A stretch of DNA of 64,000 nt, taken from the NCBI RefSeq assembly GCF_900129245.1, contig NZ_FQUT01000014.1:1-64000 (forward strand), given 5' to 3'. This stretch comes from Chryseobacterium arachidis. Its GTDB lineage: Bacteria > Bacteroidota > Bacteroidia > Flavobacteriales > Weeksellaceae. Positions within the stretch are counted from its first letter, which is position 1. Every line of letters begins with the position of its first letter. Positions 54,318 through 62,072 of this stretch are shown here, one piece after another. The notes beneath the pieces are model-generated. The model saw nothing but the letters and a program-made list of their open reading frames with translations. It was not told where the DNA came from and searched no databases. The translations under genes and the position numbers were made by a program.

Positions 54318-55286
54318 TTATTTCTTAATAAATTTATTTCTGTACAATTTTCCGTCTTTTGTTTTTGAAACCACTAAGTAAGTTCCAGGAATAAGAGAGC
54401 TTACATTAATCGGTTCATTATACTGATGATCTTTTTTCTGCTGGATCAGCTTTCCGGACATATCAATAATGGAAACCTCAGCATATTTTTTGTCTGCTTC
54501 CCGTCCGATATATAAGAATTGTGAAGCAGGATTAGGATAAATACTTAAGCTGTTTTCTTTGGGCTTTACTTCTCCTGTCCCTAAAGTTTCGCAGAAATTC
54601 CAATTCCCGAAGTTCAATTTAATGAATGCAAAGTCTCCTAGAAATTCGCATTGATCCGGACAATATTCTGTACATGCATAAAATCCGTAATGTCCTGAAT
54701 CCGTAGCCGTATAAGAATCTCCTGTTTCTCCAGCAATGATGCAAGGGTCTGACGGCGAAGCCGGAATGTTGGAAGGAACACATCTGAACCAGGTATGAAC
54801 GCCATACACTTGCGGATAACCGTTGCTCAGTTGTACCGAAGCGCCGTTACACACATTATACTCACCGTTTACCTCTTCGAAAGTTCCCGGAGTAAAATCT
54901 GCCATCATAAACGGTAACCCGTACGCATATCCGTCTGCAAGGATCGGCGTGCTTTCTGCCACACAGTCTCCTTCCGTAACTTCAACTTTAAAATAATACA
55001 GCATATCCGCAGTCCCGTTAATCGTTAACGACTGAGAAGTTGCTCCCGAAACAGGCACCCATGGGTTTGGATTAGGAGTCTGCCAGTCCCATTCTTGCTT
55101 ATACCATTGATAAGAACCATACGTTTGTGTGGTAGATAATGTTTCTGATTCTGTATTACAGAAAACTACTTTATCGGGAAACATAGCTCCCAGCCTTGGA
55201 CTTGTAACGACAGGATCACATTGCTGTGCCTTCAGATTGATGATTCCTAAAAAAAGGATACTTAAAAAAATTAGTTTTGTTTTCAT
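54318..55286 (-). CDS. T9SS-secreted protein with C-terminal sorting domain
   Basis: 322 aa. Signal peptide ending LKAQ, an Ig/PKD-like beta region with several cysteines (for example CDPVV, CNTESET, CVPSN, CEYCPDQCEF-type spacing), then the type A sorting domain: SIYPNPASQFLYIG, ISMSGKLIQ-type strand and FIKK end. Exported through T9SS and probably attached to the cell surface. It is the last gene of the sigma-factor cluster, 32 bp after the beta-barrel gene. Confidence 0.88.
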   Translation of the reverse strand: MKTKLIFLSILFLGIINLKAQQCDPVVTSPRLGAMFPDKVVFCNTESETLSTTQTYGSYQWYKQEWDWQTPNPNPWVPVSGATSQSLTINGTADMLYYFKVEVTEGDCVAESTPILADGYAYGLPFMMADFTPGTFEEVNGEYNVCNGASVQLSNGYPQVYGVHTWFRCVPSNIPASPSDPCIIAGETGDSYTATDSGHYGFYACTEYCPDQCEFLGDFAFIKLNFGNWNFCETLGTGEVKPKENSLSIYPNPASQFLYIGREADKKYAEVSIIDMSGKLIQQKKDHQYNEPINVSSLIPGTYLVVSKTKDGKLYRNKFIKK

Positions 55287-55318
55287 ATGAAAAATATTTT
55301 GTGATTTGATATTAAATA

Positions 55319-56731
55319 TTAGTCAAGCATGAGCCTGATTCCGAATTTCAGATTGAAATTCAGAGGTTTTTCTTTATAAATAGTATTTAAGGAGCTGTTG
55401 TCTTTAAAATGATATCCAACCCCCGGTTCTGCATAGATCCCGATATTCTTGATTATTTTTAATTGTAATCCCACAGCCGTATTTACAGATACCTGAACAG
55501 GTTTTTCGCTGATTTTCTCTTCTGTCTGATCTTTGGTAACACCCTCAACATTGTATTTTGTTTTAACATCTCCTGAAACCGCTTTTTCAATCATCCCGCC
55601 CCCGGTTACATATCCGGTAAAAGCTCCCTTTTGAATGACATTATAATTTACCTGCACCGGAATTCCGATATAATGAATATTCTGTTCACTGCTGATGAAA
55701 TTGTTTCCGTTTCCAGAAGTAAGTTGTGCCGAAAGCTTTGTATAATTGATCCCCGTTCCTATTCCCCAACGCTTTCCTATATTATAATACACGGAAGCCC
55801 CAAATGTAATGGGAGTTTTATGCTTGATTGTGGCATCTACTTTTTTATCCTGATTCGCTAAAAGAATGGCCATCAAAGGATCTTCGCCCAATTCGGCAGT
55901 CCAGATTTCAGGAAGGATTGGCATTGTTCCGTTTAAAGTAGCATATCCCGGGAACTGGTCGGTAGAGTTTGAAGAAGCATTTCCTGTAAGTACCCCTACC
56001 GTCCAGGATTTTTTTATTTTGCTTCCAGCTAACTTCGCTTTTTTATCTTCCTCAAACTTTTCCTTCCATTCTCTTTCCTGTTTCGTCAGAAGCTCGTGAG
56101 TTTCCGACGTTTCATCTATCTTTTGTTGTCCTTCGACGGCATTCTTGATTTCTTCTTGTGCTAAATTATTTTCAGATAAACTTTCAGTTTTATTATTACT
56201 AAAATTCTGTGATTGGTTATCTTTTAAAATATCAGACGCAGAGTTTATGATCTTATCCAGAGGATTTATAAAAACATTGTTTGCAAAAACATGATTTGTA
56301 TTTGTTTGATTATCAAAGTTTAAATCATTTTCTTTCTGAATAGAATTCTGCAAATCTTCATTCTTTTCTCTGATTATATTTGATACGATTTGATCCTTAA
56401 AAGACAAATCATCAGATTTTGTTTTGCCCTGCTGCGAATTTTCTGTTTCAGAGAATTCTTTTTTAAAATCAAAATCAATCAGCCTGCCCAGCATAAAAAA
56501 TATGACAATAGCTGCCGCAACACTTCCAATACGGTAAAGAAGTGGTTTATAATTCGTCTTTGAAGAATTTTTAGACTGTGCTTTAAGATCCGTATTTACG
56601 ATAGGAATTATTTTTTTGTCTTCTTCCTCCGTAAAAATCTCGTCCCTGATATTTTTCCACAATCCGTCAGGAACGTCTTCTGTGTGATCTTCCATCTTTT
56701 TGCGCAGATCATTCAACCAATCATTACTCAT
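55319..56731 (-). CDS. Anti-sigma-like membrane protein with outer-membrane beta-barrel-type C-terminal domain
   Basis: 470 aa. N-terminal cytoplasmic segment (WLNDLRKKMEDHTEDVPDGL) typical of Bacteroidetes anti-sigma partners, one membrane helix near 90-110 (VAAAIVIFFMLGRL), a ~130-residue Asn/Glu-rich coiled region, then a C-terminal ~230-residue PorT/OMP-beta-brl-like domain (YYNIGKRWGIGTGINYTKL, IGIPVQVNYNVI). The start overlaps the sigma gene's end by 8 bp, so the two are coupled and probably interact. Confidence 0.75.
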   Translation of the reverse strand: MSNDWLNDLRKKMEDHTEDVPDGLWKNIRDEIFTEEEDKKIIPIVNTDLKAQSKNSSKTNYKPLLYRIGSVAAAIVIFFMLGRLIDFDFKKEFSETENSQQGKTKSDDLSFKDQIVSNIIREKNEDLQNSIQKENDLNFDNQTNTNHVFANNVFINPLDKIINSASDILKDNQSQNFSNNKTESLSENNLAQEEIKNAVEGQQKIDETSETHELLTKQEREWKEKFEEDKKAKLAGSKIKKSWTVGVLTGNASSNSTDQFPGYATLNGTMPILPEIWTAELGEDPLMAILLANQDKKVDATIKHKTPITFGASVYYNIGKRWGIGTGINYTKLSAQLTSGNGNNFISSEQNIHYIGIPVQVNYNVIQKGAFTGYVTGGGMIEKAVSGDVKTKYNVEGVTKDQTEEKISEKPVQVSVNTAVGLQLKIIKNIGIYAEPGVGYHFKDNSSLNTIYKEKPLNFNLKFGIRLMLD

Positions 56732-57290
56732 ATTGCGCTGTTTTAGACATTTTATATTCTTTTATTTTCCGGGCAAGCATTGATTTTGCTCTGTGAAACT
56801 GTGAAGCCGAAGAGTTTTCTGCAATCCCCAGTATTTCCGCAATTTCTTTATGACTTTTCTCTTCAAATACATAGAGATTGAAAACCGCCCTATACCCTTC
56901 CGGCAGGGAACGAATCATCTCCATGATCTCTGCTTGAGAAATTTCTTCAAAATCAGGTTCTTCATCCGTTTCTGTATCTGCAATTTCCAGATCTTCTGCT
57001 GTTGTTTTAAAGTCAGAATTCTTTTTAATATGTTTTAAAGATTCATTCACCACAATTCTCGTCATCCATGCCCTTAAAGAACCATTTCCTCTGAATTCAA
57101 ACGAATCAACGGAACGAAACATCTGGATAAAACTGTTCTGCAGAACATCATGAACGTCGTCACCATTGATAATATATCGTGAGCATACATAAGTAAGACT
57201 GCCTGAATAAGCCTCAAAAAGCTCTTTCCAAGCCGCTTCCTCCTTTTTCAGGAGGCGGTCTGCCAAAATCTGTTCCTTATCTATTTTCAT
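56724..57290 (-). CDS. ECF sigma factor (RNA polymerase sigma-70 family)
   Basis: 188 aa. Region 2 (LFEAYSGSLTYVCSRYI, DVHDVLQNSFIQMFRS) and region 4 (LPEGYRAVFNLYVFEEKSHK, EIAEILGIAENSSASQFHRA) are clear, with an acidic linker between them (TADTETDEEPDFEE-like). It directs transcription of a small regulon, probably starting with this cluster. Followed by an overlapping gene for its likely anti-sigma protein. Confidence 0.92.
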   Translation of the reverse strand: MKIDKEQILADRLLKKEEAAWKELFEAYSGSLTYVCSRYIINGDDVHDVLQNSFIQMFRSVDSFEFRGNGSLRAWMTRIVVNESLKHIKKNSDFKTTAEDLEIADTETDEEPDFEEISQAEIMEMIRSLPEGYRAVFNLYVFEEKSHKEIAEILGIAENSSASQFHRAKSMLARKIKEYKMSKTAQYE

Positions 57291-57389
57291 TCACTGCTCG
57301 CAAGATTGTCCTACTGCCACTTGCCGGTACATGCAAAGATAGGCAGCCTCCCGTAAGAGGCTTATCCTATCTGACAAATAACCATTACT

Positions 57390-57965
57390 TTAATTCTTAA
57401 GACTGATCGGTATATCATATTTAATGGTCTGAAAAGGAGTCACATCCACTCCATCAATGGTTATTTTTTCTGCTTCCAACCCAAATCTCATCGACCAGTC
57501 GTATCCTACAAAAAAACCTTTTTGCTTAGCTGCCAACTTTACCACTGTATTTTTCATCACTCCGTCTACAGGAATCTGAAATGCCAAAACTTTAGGTTCA
57601 AAAGTCAATTCTACTACGTTCTGCTCTGCGTTTATTTTAGATTTGAAATTCAATTTATATTCAACTTTTCCGATGTGTGCCAAAGCAGTATCGGCTTTTA
57701 CCGGATCCGTCACTACCGATTTTACAATTTCTCTTAACGGAAAATCCTTAAACGTGACGATGCTGTCTTTCGTAGCAAAATCAATAATTTTCTCATTATT
57801 TTTTCCTCCCTGGCTGGTAATCAGCCTTGCTCTATAGTTTCCGTTCACATCACTCAGCTTCACCGGAATCGGTTCATATCTTTCATCATTACATGAGATC
57901 AGGGAAAACCCTAAAAACACAATTACCGCCACTACAAACCCTTTAAGTACTGTTTGTTTCTTCAT
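57390..57965 (-). CDS. DUF4840-like lipoprotein
   Basis: 191 aa with a lipoprotein signal (FSLISC, Cys25). The pattern VKLSDVNGNYRARLIT then KDFPLREIV and the C-terminal FGLEAEKITIDGVDVTPF fits DUF4840, a Bacteroidetes envelope family of unknown role. It lies 100 bp upstream of the sigma gene on the same strand and may be a separate unit. Confidence 0.75.
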   Translation of the reverse strand: MKKQTVLKGFVVAVIVFLGFSLISCNDERYEPIPVKLSDVNGNYRARLITSQGGKNNEKIIDFATKDSIVTFKDFPLREIVKSVVTDPVKADTALAHIGKVEYKLNFKSKINAEQNVVELTFEPKVLAFQIPVDGVMKNTVVKLAAKQKGFFVGYDWSMRFGLEAEKITIDGVDVTPFQTIKYDIPISLKN

Positions 57966-58122
57966 TATTTTTTAAATTTTTTGCATTAAACATTAATCCT
58001 TGAGTACTCACTTATATAAATCCTGTTTTTCAGAAATCTTGCACATGAATTAACAAAAATGTTTCATAAAATTCATAACTATTTGATTTTTAATAAGAAA
58101 AATTTTATATTTTAAAAGCATT
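57966..58122. other. Intergenic region upstream of the DUF4840 gene
   Basis: AT-rich leader with no gene or clear promoter; the MITE copy follows directly. Confidence 0.4.
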
Positions 58123-58336
58123 CTTAGAACTTGTTTAAATTTTTTTAATAAATTTTTTTAGTTCTTTCTTAATTTTTTCTAATTAAAATAAACTTTGCTT
58201 TTTTCTATTAACATTAAGTAATTCAGTTGATTAAGATATGTTCAGTTAAGAAATCAAAAAATTGATTTTTATTAAGTTTTTTAAGCTAAATACTCTAATT
58301 TCTTAATGTTAAAAGTAAATTTAAACAGACTCTTAG
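58123..58336 (+). repeat. MITE-like repeat, copy 2
   Basis: About 214 bp, similar along its whole length to 54009-54228 in the same orientation, with ends CTTAGAACTTGTTTAAAT and AAATTTAAACAGACTCTTAG. It ends 14 bp before the -7 box of the metallopeptidase gene. Confidence 0.8.
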
Positions 58337-58350
58337 TTTTAATATTTTAA

Positions 58351-58358
58351 TACATTTG
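58351..58358 (+). promoter_or_regulatory. -7 box next to the MITE end
   Basis: TACATTTG matches TAnnTTTG, 18 bp before the ATG at 58376. The -33 region falls within the last bases of the MITE copy, so the repeat may contribute part of the promoter. Confidence 0.45.
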
Positions 58359-58375
58359 TTAAAACCTATTTTAAG

Positions 58376-58885
58376 ATGAATTTCGAACAAATAAATTTGC
58401 ATCTTGCTGCGTATAAAGAGAATAACCAGATCATTGATGCGGCAAAGTTTTTACTTTATTCTTTTGATCTTGAGCATGATAATTTTGCAGGATTCGGCTT
58501 TAGACCGGAACTTTCGGCAGATTCTCTGTTGTTAACAGCTGAAGGCGAACTGGGAAAACCACAAATGGTAATGATTCCCAAAAATTTGTTTGATTTTGAT
58601 CTGAAATTAGTTTTAAATATGGTGGCTCACGAAATGCTTCATGTAAGGCAGAAAGCTCCCGGGCAGGTAATTGAAGACAAAAATGAGCGGGAATTTCAGG
58701 CGTATTATGAAATGCTTTACCATAAAGTTTTCCCACAGATTCCCGAACTTTCAGATTTCTATAAAATAGCCTTCGGAAGCAAAGCATTGGAATATTACAA
58801 AAGAATGGGCGAAAACTCTGAACTTCAACACAAATACGCAGAACAGAAAACAGAAGTAGAACAATTAATCAACTCATTATCATGA
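58376..58885 (+). CDS. Putative zinc metallopeptidase (HExxH)
   Basis: 169 aa, no signal peptide. The zinc motif is H85-E86-M-L-H89 in MVAHEMLHVRQ, and NEREFQAYYEMLYHKVF downstream can supply the third ligand (Glu). Family not named with confidence; it resembles short SprT-like or immunity-type minigluzincins. Its stop overlaps the next start (ATGA). Likely the first gene of a four-gene operon ending with the DUF59 gene. Confidence 0.65.
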   Translation: MNFEQINLHLAAYKENNQIIDAAKFLLYSFDLEHDNFAGFGFRPELSADSLLLTAEGELGKPQMVMIPKNLFDFDLKLVLNMVAHEMLHVRQKAPGQVIEDKNEREFQAYYEMLYHKVFPQIPELSDFYKIAFGSKALEYYKRMGENSELQHKYAEQKTEVEQLINSLS

Positions 58886-59229
58886 CAATAAAACCCGAAA
58901 TCTCATGGGCAGATTTTGAAAAACTGGATATAAGAACAGGAACCATCATTTCAGTAAACGATTTTGAAAAGGCCAGAAACCCATCCTACCAGTTAGAAAT
59001 AGATTTTGGAGACTTGGGAATTAAAAAATCTTCGGCACAAATCACTTCATTGTATGGGAAAGAAGAGCTGATTGGGAAACAGATTTTAGCGGTTGTTAAT
59101 TTTCCTAAAAAGCAGATTGCCAATTTCTTCAGCGAATGCCTGGTTTTGGGAGTTTATGGAGAAGACTCAAAGGATGTTACTCTTATAACGCCTTCATTAT
59201 CTACAAAAAATGGGTTGCAAGTAGGATAG
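58882..59229 (+). CDS. CsaA-like tRNA-binding protein
   Basis: 115 aa OB-fold. Pattern: ISWADFEKLDIRTGTIIS, then NPSYQLEIDFGDLGIKKSSA and AVVNFPKKQIANFFSE as in CsaA/EMAP-type tRNA-binding domains. CsaA has been linked to protein export as a chaperone. Start overlaps the upstream stop by 4 bp. Confidence 0.92.
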   Translation: MTIKPEISWADFEKLDIRTGTIISVNDFEKARNPSYQLEIDFGDLGIKKSSAQITSLYGKEELIGKQILAVVNFPKKQIANFFSECLVLGVYGEDSKDVTLITPSLSTKNGLQVG

Positions 59230-59254
59230 CTTATAATTTAATTCATATAAACAA

Positions 59255-59959
59255 ATGATAAAAAACATCCCTTTAGAAAGAGTCTTATTCATAGATATAG
59301 AAACTGTTCCCGGTTTTGAATCCTGGGAAAGTTTATCTGAAACCGAGCAAATGCTTTGGGATAAAAAAACAAGATTTCAGAGAAAAGATGAAATTTCTGC
59401 AGAAGAATTTTACCCTGAACGGGCAGGAATTATGGCCGAATTCGGAAAAATAGTCTGCATTACCATCGGCATGCTTGAAAAGAACGACACTCTGAAAATT
59501 AAAAGCTTTGCTGATGATGATGAAAAGAAAATGTTGATGGAATTTGGGGAAATTTTTAACAGTCCGAGACTTCGGGATGTTATTCTTTGTGCTCACAACG
59601 GAAAAGAATTCGACTTCCCGTGGATTGCAAGAAGATATTTAATCAATGGCATTATGCCGCCTATTCCATTCCAGATGTTCGGAAAAAAGCCTTGGGAAAT
59701 TCCGCATCTGGATACCATGGAACTGTGGAAATTCGGGGATTATAAAAGTTTTATCTCCCTGGAACTTCTGGCTCATGTTTTCGGAATCCCTACTCCGAAA
59801 GATGATATCGACGGCTCAATGGTTTCATCAATTTACTACATAGAGAAAGACTTGCAAAGAATAGTTGACTATTGTGAAAAAGATGTCTTAACTTTGGCAA
59901 ATGTTTTCCGACGCATGCGTCAGGAAGATTTATTGAAAAGGTACATCAATTTAGATTAA
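59255..59959 (+). CDS. 3'-5' exonuclease, RNase-H-like (DEDD)
   Basis: 234 aa. The three exonuclease motifs are VLFIDIETVPG (D14, E16), LCAHNGKEFDFPWIARRY and VDYCEKDVLTLANVF, as in predicted B-family-polymerase-like exonucleases. Substrate unknown; likely DNA or RNA 3' ends. Third gene of the operon, 25 bp after csaA. Confidence 0.88.
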   Translation: MIKNIPLERVLFIDIETVPGFESWESLSETEQMLWDKKTRFQRKDEISAEEFYPERAGIMAEFGKIVCITIGMLEKNDTLKIKSFADDDEKKMLMEFGEIFNSPRLRDVILCAHNGKEFDFPWIARRYLINGIMPPIPFQMFGKKPWEIPHLDTMELWKFGDYKSFISLELLAHVFGIPTPKDDIDGSMVSSIYYIEKDLQRIVDYCEKDVLTLANVFRRMRQEDLLKRYINLD

Positions 59960-59962
59960 AAA

Positions 59963-60289
59963 ATGAAATTTACAGACGATCAGATTGCTGACATCGGTGA
60001 GGAAATCATCGGTGTTTTAAAAACTGTTTATGACCCGGAAATCCCCGTAGATATTTACGAGTTGGGACTGGTGTATGATGTTCAGATTTCCGATGATGCG
60101 GACGTTAAAATTATCATGACCCTTACAACTCCCAACTGCCCCGTTGCCGAAACACTGCCACAGGAGGTAAAAGATAAAGTGGCCGAAGTGGAAAATGTGA
60201 AAAGCGTTGATCTTGAGCTTACTTTTGAACCTAGCTGGAATAAAGACATGATGAGCGAAGAAGCTAAGTTCGAGCTTGGAATGCTGTAG
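59963..60289 (+). CDS. DUF59/MIP18-type Fe-S assembly protein (SufT-like)
   Basis: 108 aa. Landmarks: VLKTVYDPEIPVDIYELGLV and IIMTLTTPNCPVAETLP, with the conserved Cys, and LTFEPSWNKDMMSEEAKFEL. Proteins of this family help insert Fe-S clusters and often belong to SUF loci; here it is 55 kb from the suf operon, last in the metallopeptidase/CsaA/exonuclease unit. Confidence 0.92.
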   Translation: MKFTDDQIADIGEEIIGVLKTVYDPEIPVDIYELGLVYDVQISDDADVKIIMTLTTPNCPVAETLPQEVKDKVAEVENVKSVDLELTFEPSWNKDMMSEEAKFELGML

Positions 60290-60378
60290 CAACAAAGACA
60301 ATTCGGAAACACAGTATTGTAAGACTTTCTAAAGCTGCAATACAATCAATAATAATTTAATATCACTATTAGATAATG

Positions 60379-60407
60379 GCTGTTCTATTCCGGAGCAGCT
60401 TTTTTTA
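60379..60407 (+). terminator. Terminator after the DUF59 gene
   Basis: GCTGTTC and GAGCAGC form a 7-bp stem (one G-T pair) with a 7-nt loop and seven T. It lies 90 bp after the stop; the bases between hold nothing recognisable. Confidence 0.65.
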
Positions 60408-60470
60408 TTTCCGTTATTTCCCTATGCACAAAATAGTAAAATCACTGTTACATACATAGTTATGATACTC

Positions 60471-60478
60471 TAATTTTG
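60471..60478 (+). promoter_or_regulatory. -7 box of a short transcription unit
   Basis: TAATTTTG matches TAnnTTTG, 18 bp before the ATG of a 28-codon gene. Confidence 0.45.
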
Positions 60479-60496
60479 GTTTCAGAAATCAACAGT

Positions 60497-60583
60497 ATGA
60501 AAACAAATAAAGTAATTGTATCGTTTAAGAACGGAAGCGTTCACTGGAAATCAATGCTTTCAAAATATATTTCGAAGGCCTAA
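60497..60583 (+). CDS. Possible 28-aa peptide gene
   Basis: ATG to TAA of 28 codons (MKTNKVIVSFKNGSVHWKSM...). It is preceded by a good -7 box and followed by a hairpin (60627-60657), giving a self-contained unit between two terminators. The product is basic, with a beta-like start and helical end. No known family. Without homologues it remains tentative; a small RNA is the alternative. Confidence 0.35.
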   Translation: MKTNKVIVSFKNGSVHWKSMLSKYISKA

Positions 60584-60626
60584 GCATTACAAAATAATCT
60601 TATAAAACTAATAACCAATTATATCC

Positions 60627-60660
60627 AAGCTTCCTGAGATCCGTTCTTCGGGAGCTTTTA
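60627..60660 (+). terminator. Hairpin closing the short unit
   Basis: AAGCTTCC and GGGAGCTT pair (one G-T) around 15 nt and are followed by TTT; the end overlaps the stop of the convergent sulfurtransferase gene. Confidence 0.45.
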
Positions 60661-61494
60661 TATTTCTTTTGCAATTTCTTTCCCTTCCCTCCTGCCCCAC
60701 TCGCTCCACGAACCAACATACAGATGGGGAATTTCAAAACCTGCATAATCTAATGCTAAAATGGTATGGCAAGCCGTAACACCCGAACCGCAGTGAATAA
60801 TTAAATTTTTCGGTTTGCCTTCAAGAAACTTCGCATATTTTTCCTTCACTATTTCAGGGGAAAGAAAATGACCGTTTTCATCCAGATTTTCAGAAAAAGG
60901 AATATTGATCGCTCCAGGAATGTGTCCGGCAACTAAATCTATCGGCTCAGATTCTCCTTTATAACGATAAGCATCTCTTACATCAATCACCGTTGAATAT
61001 TGGTTTGTTAATTCATTTTCAACACGTTCCAAAGACGAAACAGAAAGAAGCCAATTGTCTTTTTTAATACTTTCAGCTGTATCGAAAATTTCTTCACCCG
61101 AAGAAAATTCCAGATTCTGTTTTTCAGCATTCTGAAAACCACCATCCAAAACCTGAACATTTTTAAGACCAAAAGACCTCAGCATCCACCAGGCTCTTGC
61201 CGCCGCGTTGGAACCGTTTTTATCGTCATAAACAACAACATGAGAATCAATAGAAATTCCTAAATCGGAAAGTGTTTTTGCAAATTTTTCAAGACTTGGA
61301 AGCGGATGTCTTCCCCCAAAAGCTGCGTCTTCACCAATTTCAGCCAGATCTTTATCCAAATCAATAAACCTTGCCCCTTTGATATGCTTATTCAAATAAT
61401 TTTGATGAACATTTTTCCCGACTCTTGCATCTAAAATGATGAGATTTTCGGTAGATTTTTTTTTAAGTTCAGATGGGGTAATTATTGGTGACAT
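60658..61494 (-). CDS. Thiosulfate/3-mercaptopyruvate sulfurtransferase
   Basis: 278 aa from MSPIITPSEL (six more codons to an ATG at 61512 are possible). Two rhodanese domains: the first with LIILDARVG and ARFIDLDKDLAE, the second with STVIDVRDAYRYKGE and the active loop IIHCGSGVTACH containing the catalytic Cys. The CG(S/T)GVT loop is the form associated with mercaptopyruvate as sulfur donor. Confidence 0.92.
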   Translation of the reverse strand: MSPIITPSELKKKSTENLIILDARVGKNVHQNYLNKHIKGARFIDLDKDLAEIGEDAAFGGRHPLPSLEKFAKTLSDLGISIDSHVVVYDDKNGSNAAARAWWMLRSFGLKNVQVLDGGFQNAEKQNLEFSSGEEIFDTAESIKKDNWLLSVSSLERVENELTNQYSTVIDVRDAYRYKGESEPIDLVAGHIPGAINIPFSENLDENGHFLSPEIVKEKYAKFLEGKPKNLIIHCGSGVTACHTILALDYAGFEIPHLYVGSWSEWGRREGKEIAKEI

Positions 61495-61527
61495 TTTGTT
61501 GGCTTTTTGCATAATTTAAAATATGTT

Positions 61528-61576
61528 TTGGCTAAAGCCAATTTGAACCTTGAAAAGTAAAGCGGGCTAAAGTCCG
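61528..61576. repeat. Paired GGCTAAAGCC-type palindromes
   Basis: TTGGCTAAAGCCAA (61528-61541) and CGGGCTAAAGTCCG (61563-61576) are two short palindromes with the same core, 21 bp apart. Their core also resembles GCGCTAAAGC in the GxxExxY unit's inner repeat. REP-like; no gene between 61513 and 61595. Confidence 0.55.
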
Positions 61577-61595
61577 ATCTTATTCACTAAAAATT

Positions 61596-61622
61596 AAAAC
61601 CTCAGAGAATTTCTAAGGTTTT
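61596..61622 (-). terminator. OsmC gene terminator
   Basis: Minus-strand stem AAAACCTTAGAA / TCTGAGGTTTT with a small loop, followed by AATTTTT, 8 bp after the stop. Confidence 0.65.
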
Positions 61623-61630
61623 AAAATATT

Positions 61631-62032
61631 TTATTGATAAATGAAAATCATGGTCTGTACCAGATTTGGATGAAGACTTTTCGCAACCGGGCAATTATGT
61701 GCTGTTTCTTCTATAAAAGCTCTCTCCTTATCGGAAAACGAATCTGAAAACACAAAATTGCACACAATTTCGCCAATTCTTCTCGGTTCCCCTTTCATAA
61801 TTTTTTGAAGAGTACAGTAAGCGCCGTCAATGTTGATATTTTTTTCTTTACCCAAAATCGCAATGGTGGTAAGTGCACATTCGGCTAAAGAAGTCGCACA
61901 CAAATCCGTAGGTGAAAATTTTTCGCCTTTCCCATGATTATCTGTCGGAGCATCACTTTCAATAATGGTTCCGGATTGTAAATGCTCTGCGGAACATCTT
62001 AAATCACCTGTATATGTTATTTTTGAAGTCAT
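61631..62032 (-). CDS. OsmC family peroxiredoxin-like protein
   Basis: 133 aa. The two redox cysteines of the OsmC/Ohr fold are visible: one in SPTDLCATSLAECALTTIA and one in HNCPVAKSLHPNL. Members reduce organic peroxides; YhfA/OsmC-type subgroup rather than Ohr is suggested by the short length. 41 bp downstream of the HMG-CoA lyase gene. Confidence 0.88.
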   Translation of the reverse strand: MTSKITYTGDLRCSAEHLQSGTIIESDAPTDNHGKGEKFSPTDLCATSLAECALTTIAILGKEKNINIDGAYCTLQKIMKGEPRRIGEIVCNFVFSDSFSDKERAFIEETAHNCPVAKSLHPNLVQTMIFIYQ

Positions 62033-62072
62033 TTTTATTTAATTTTAATTAAAAATTTAAAGAGACTATGTC

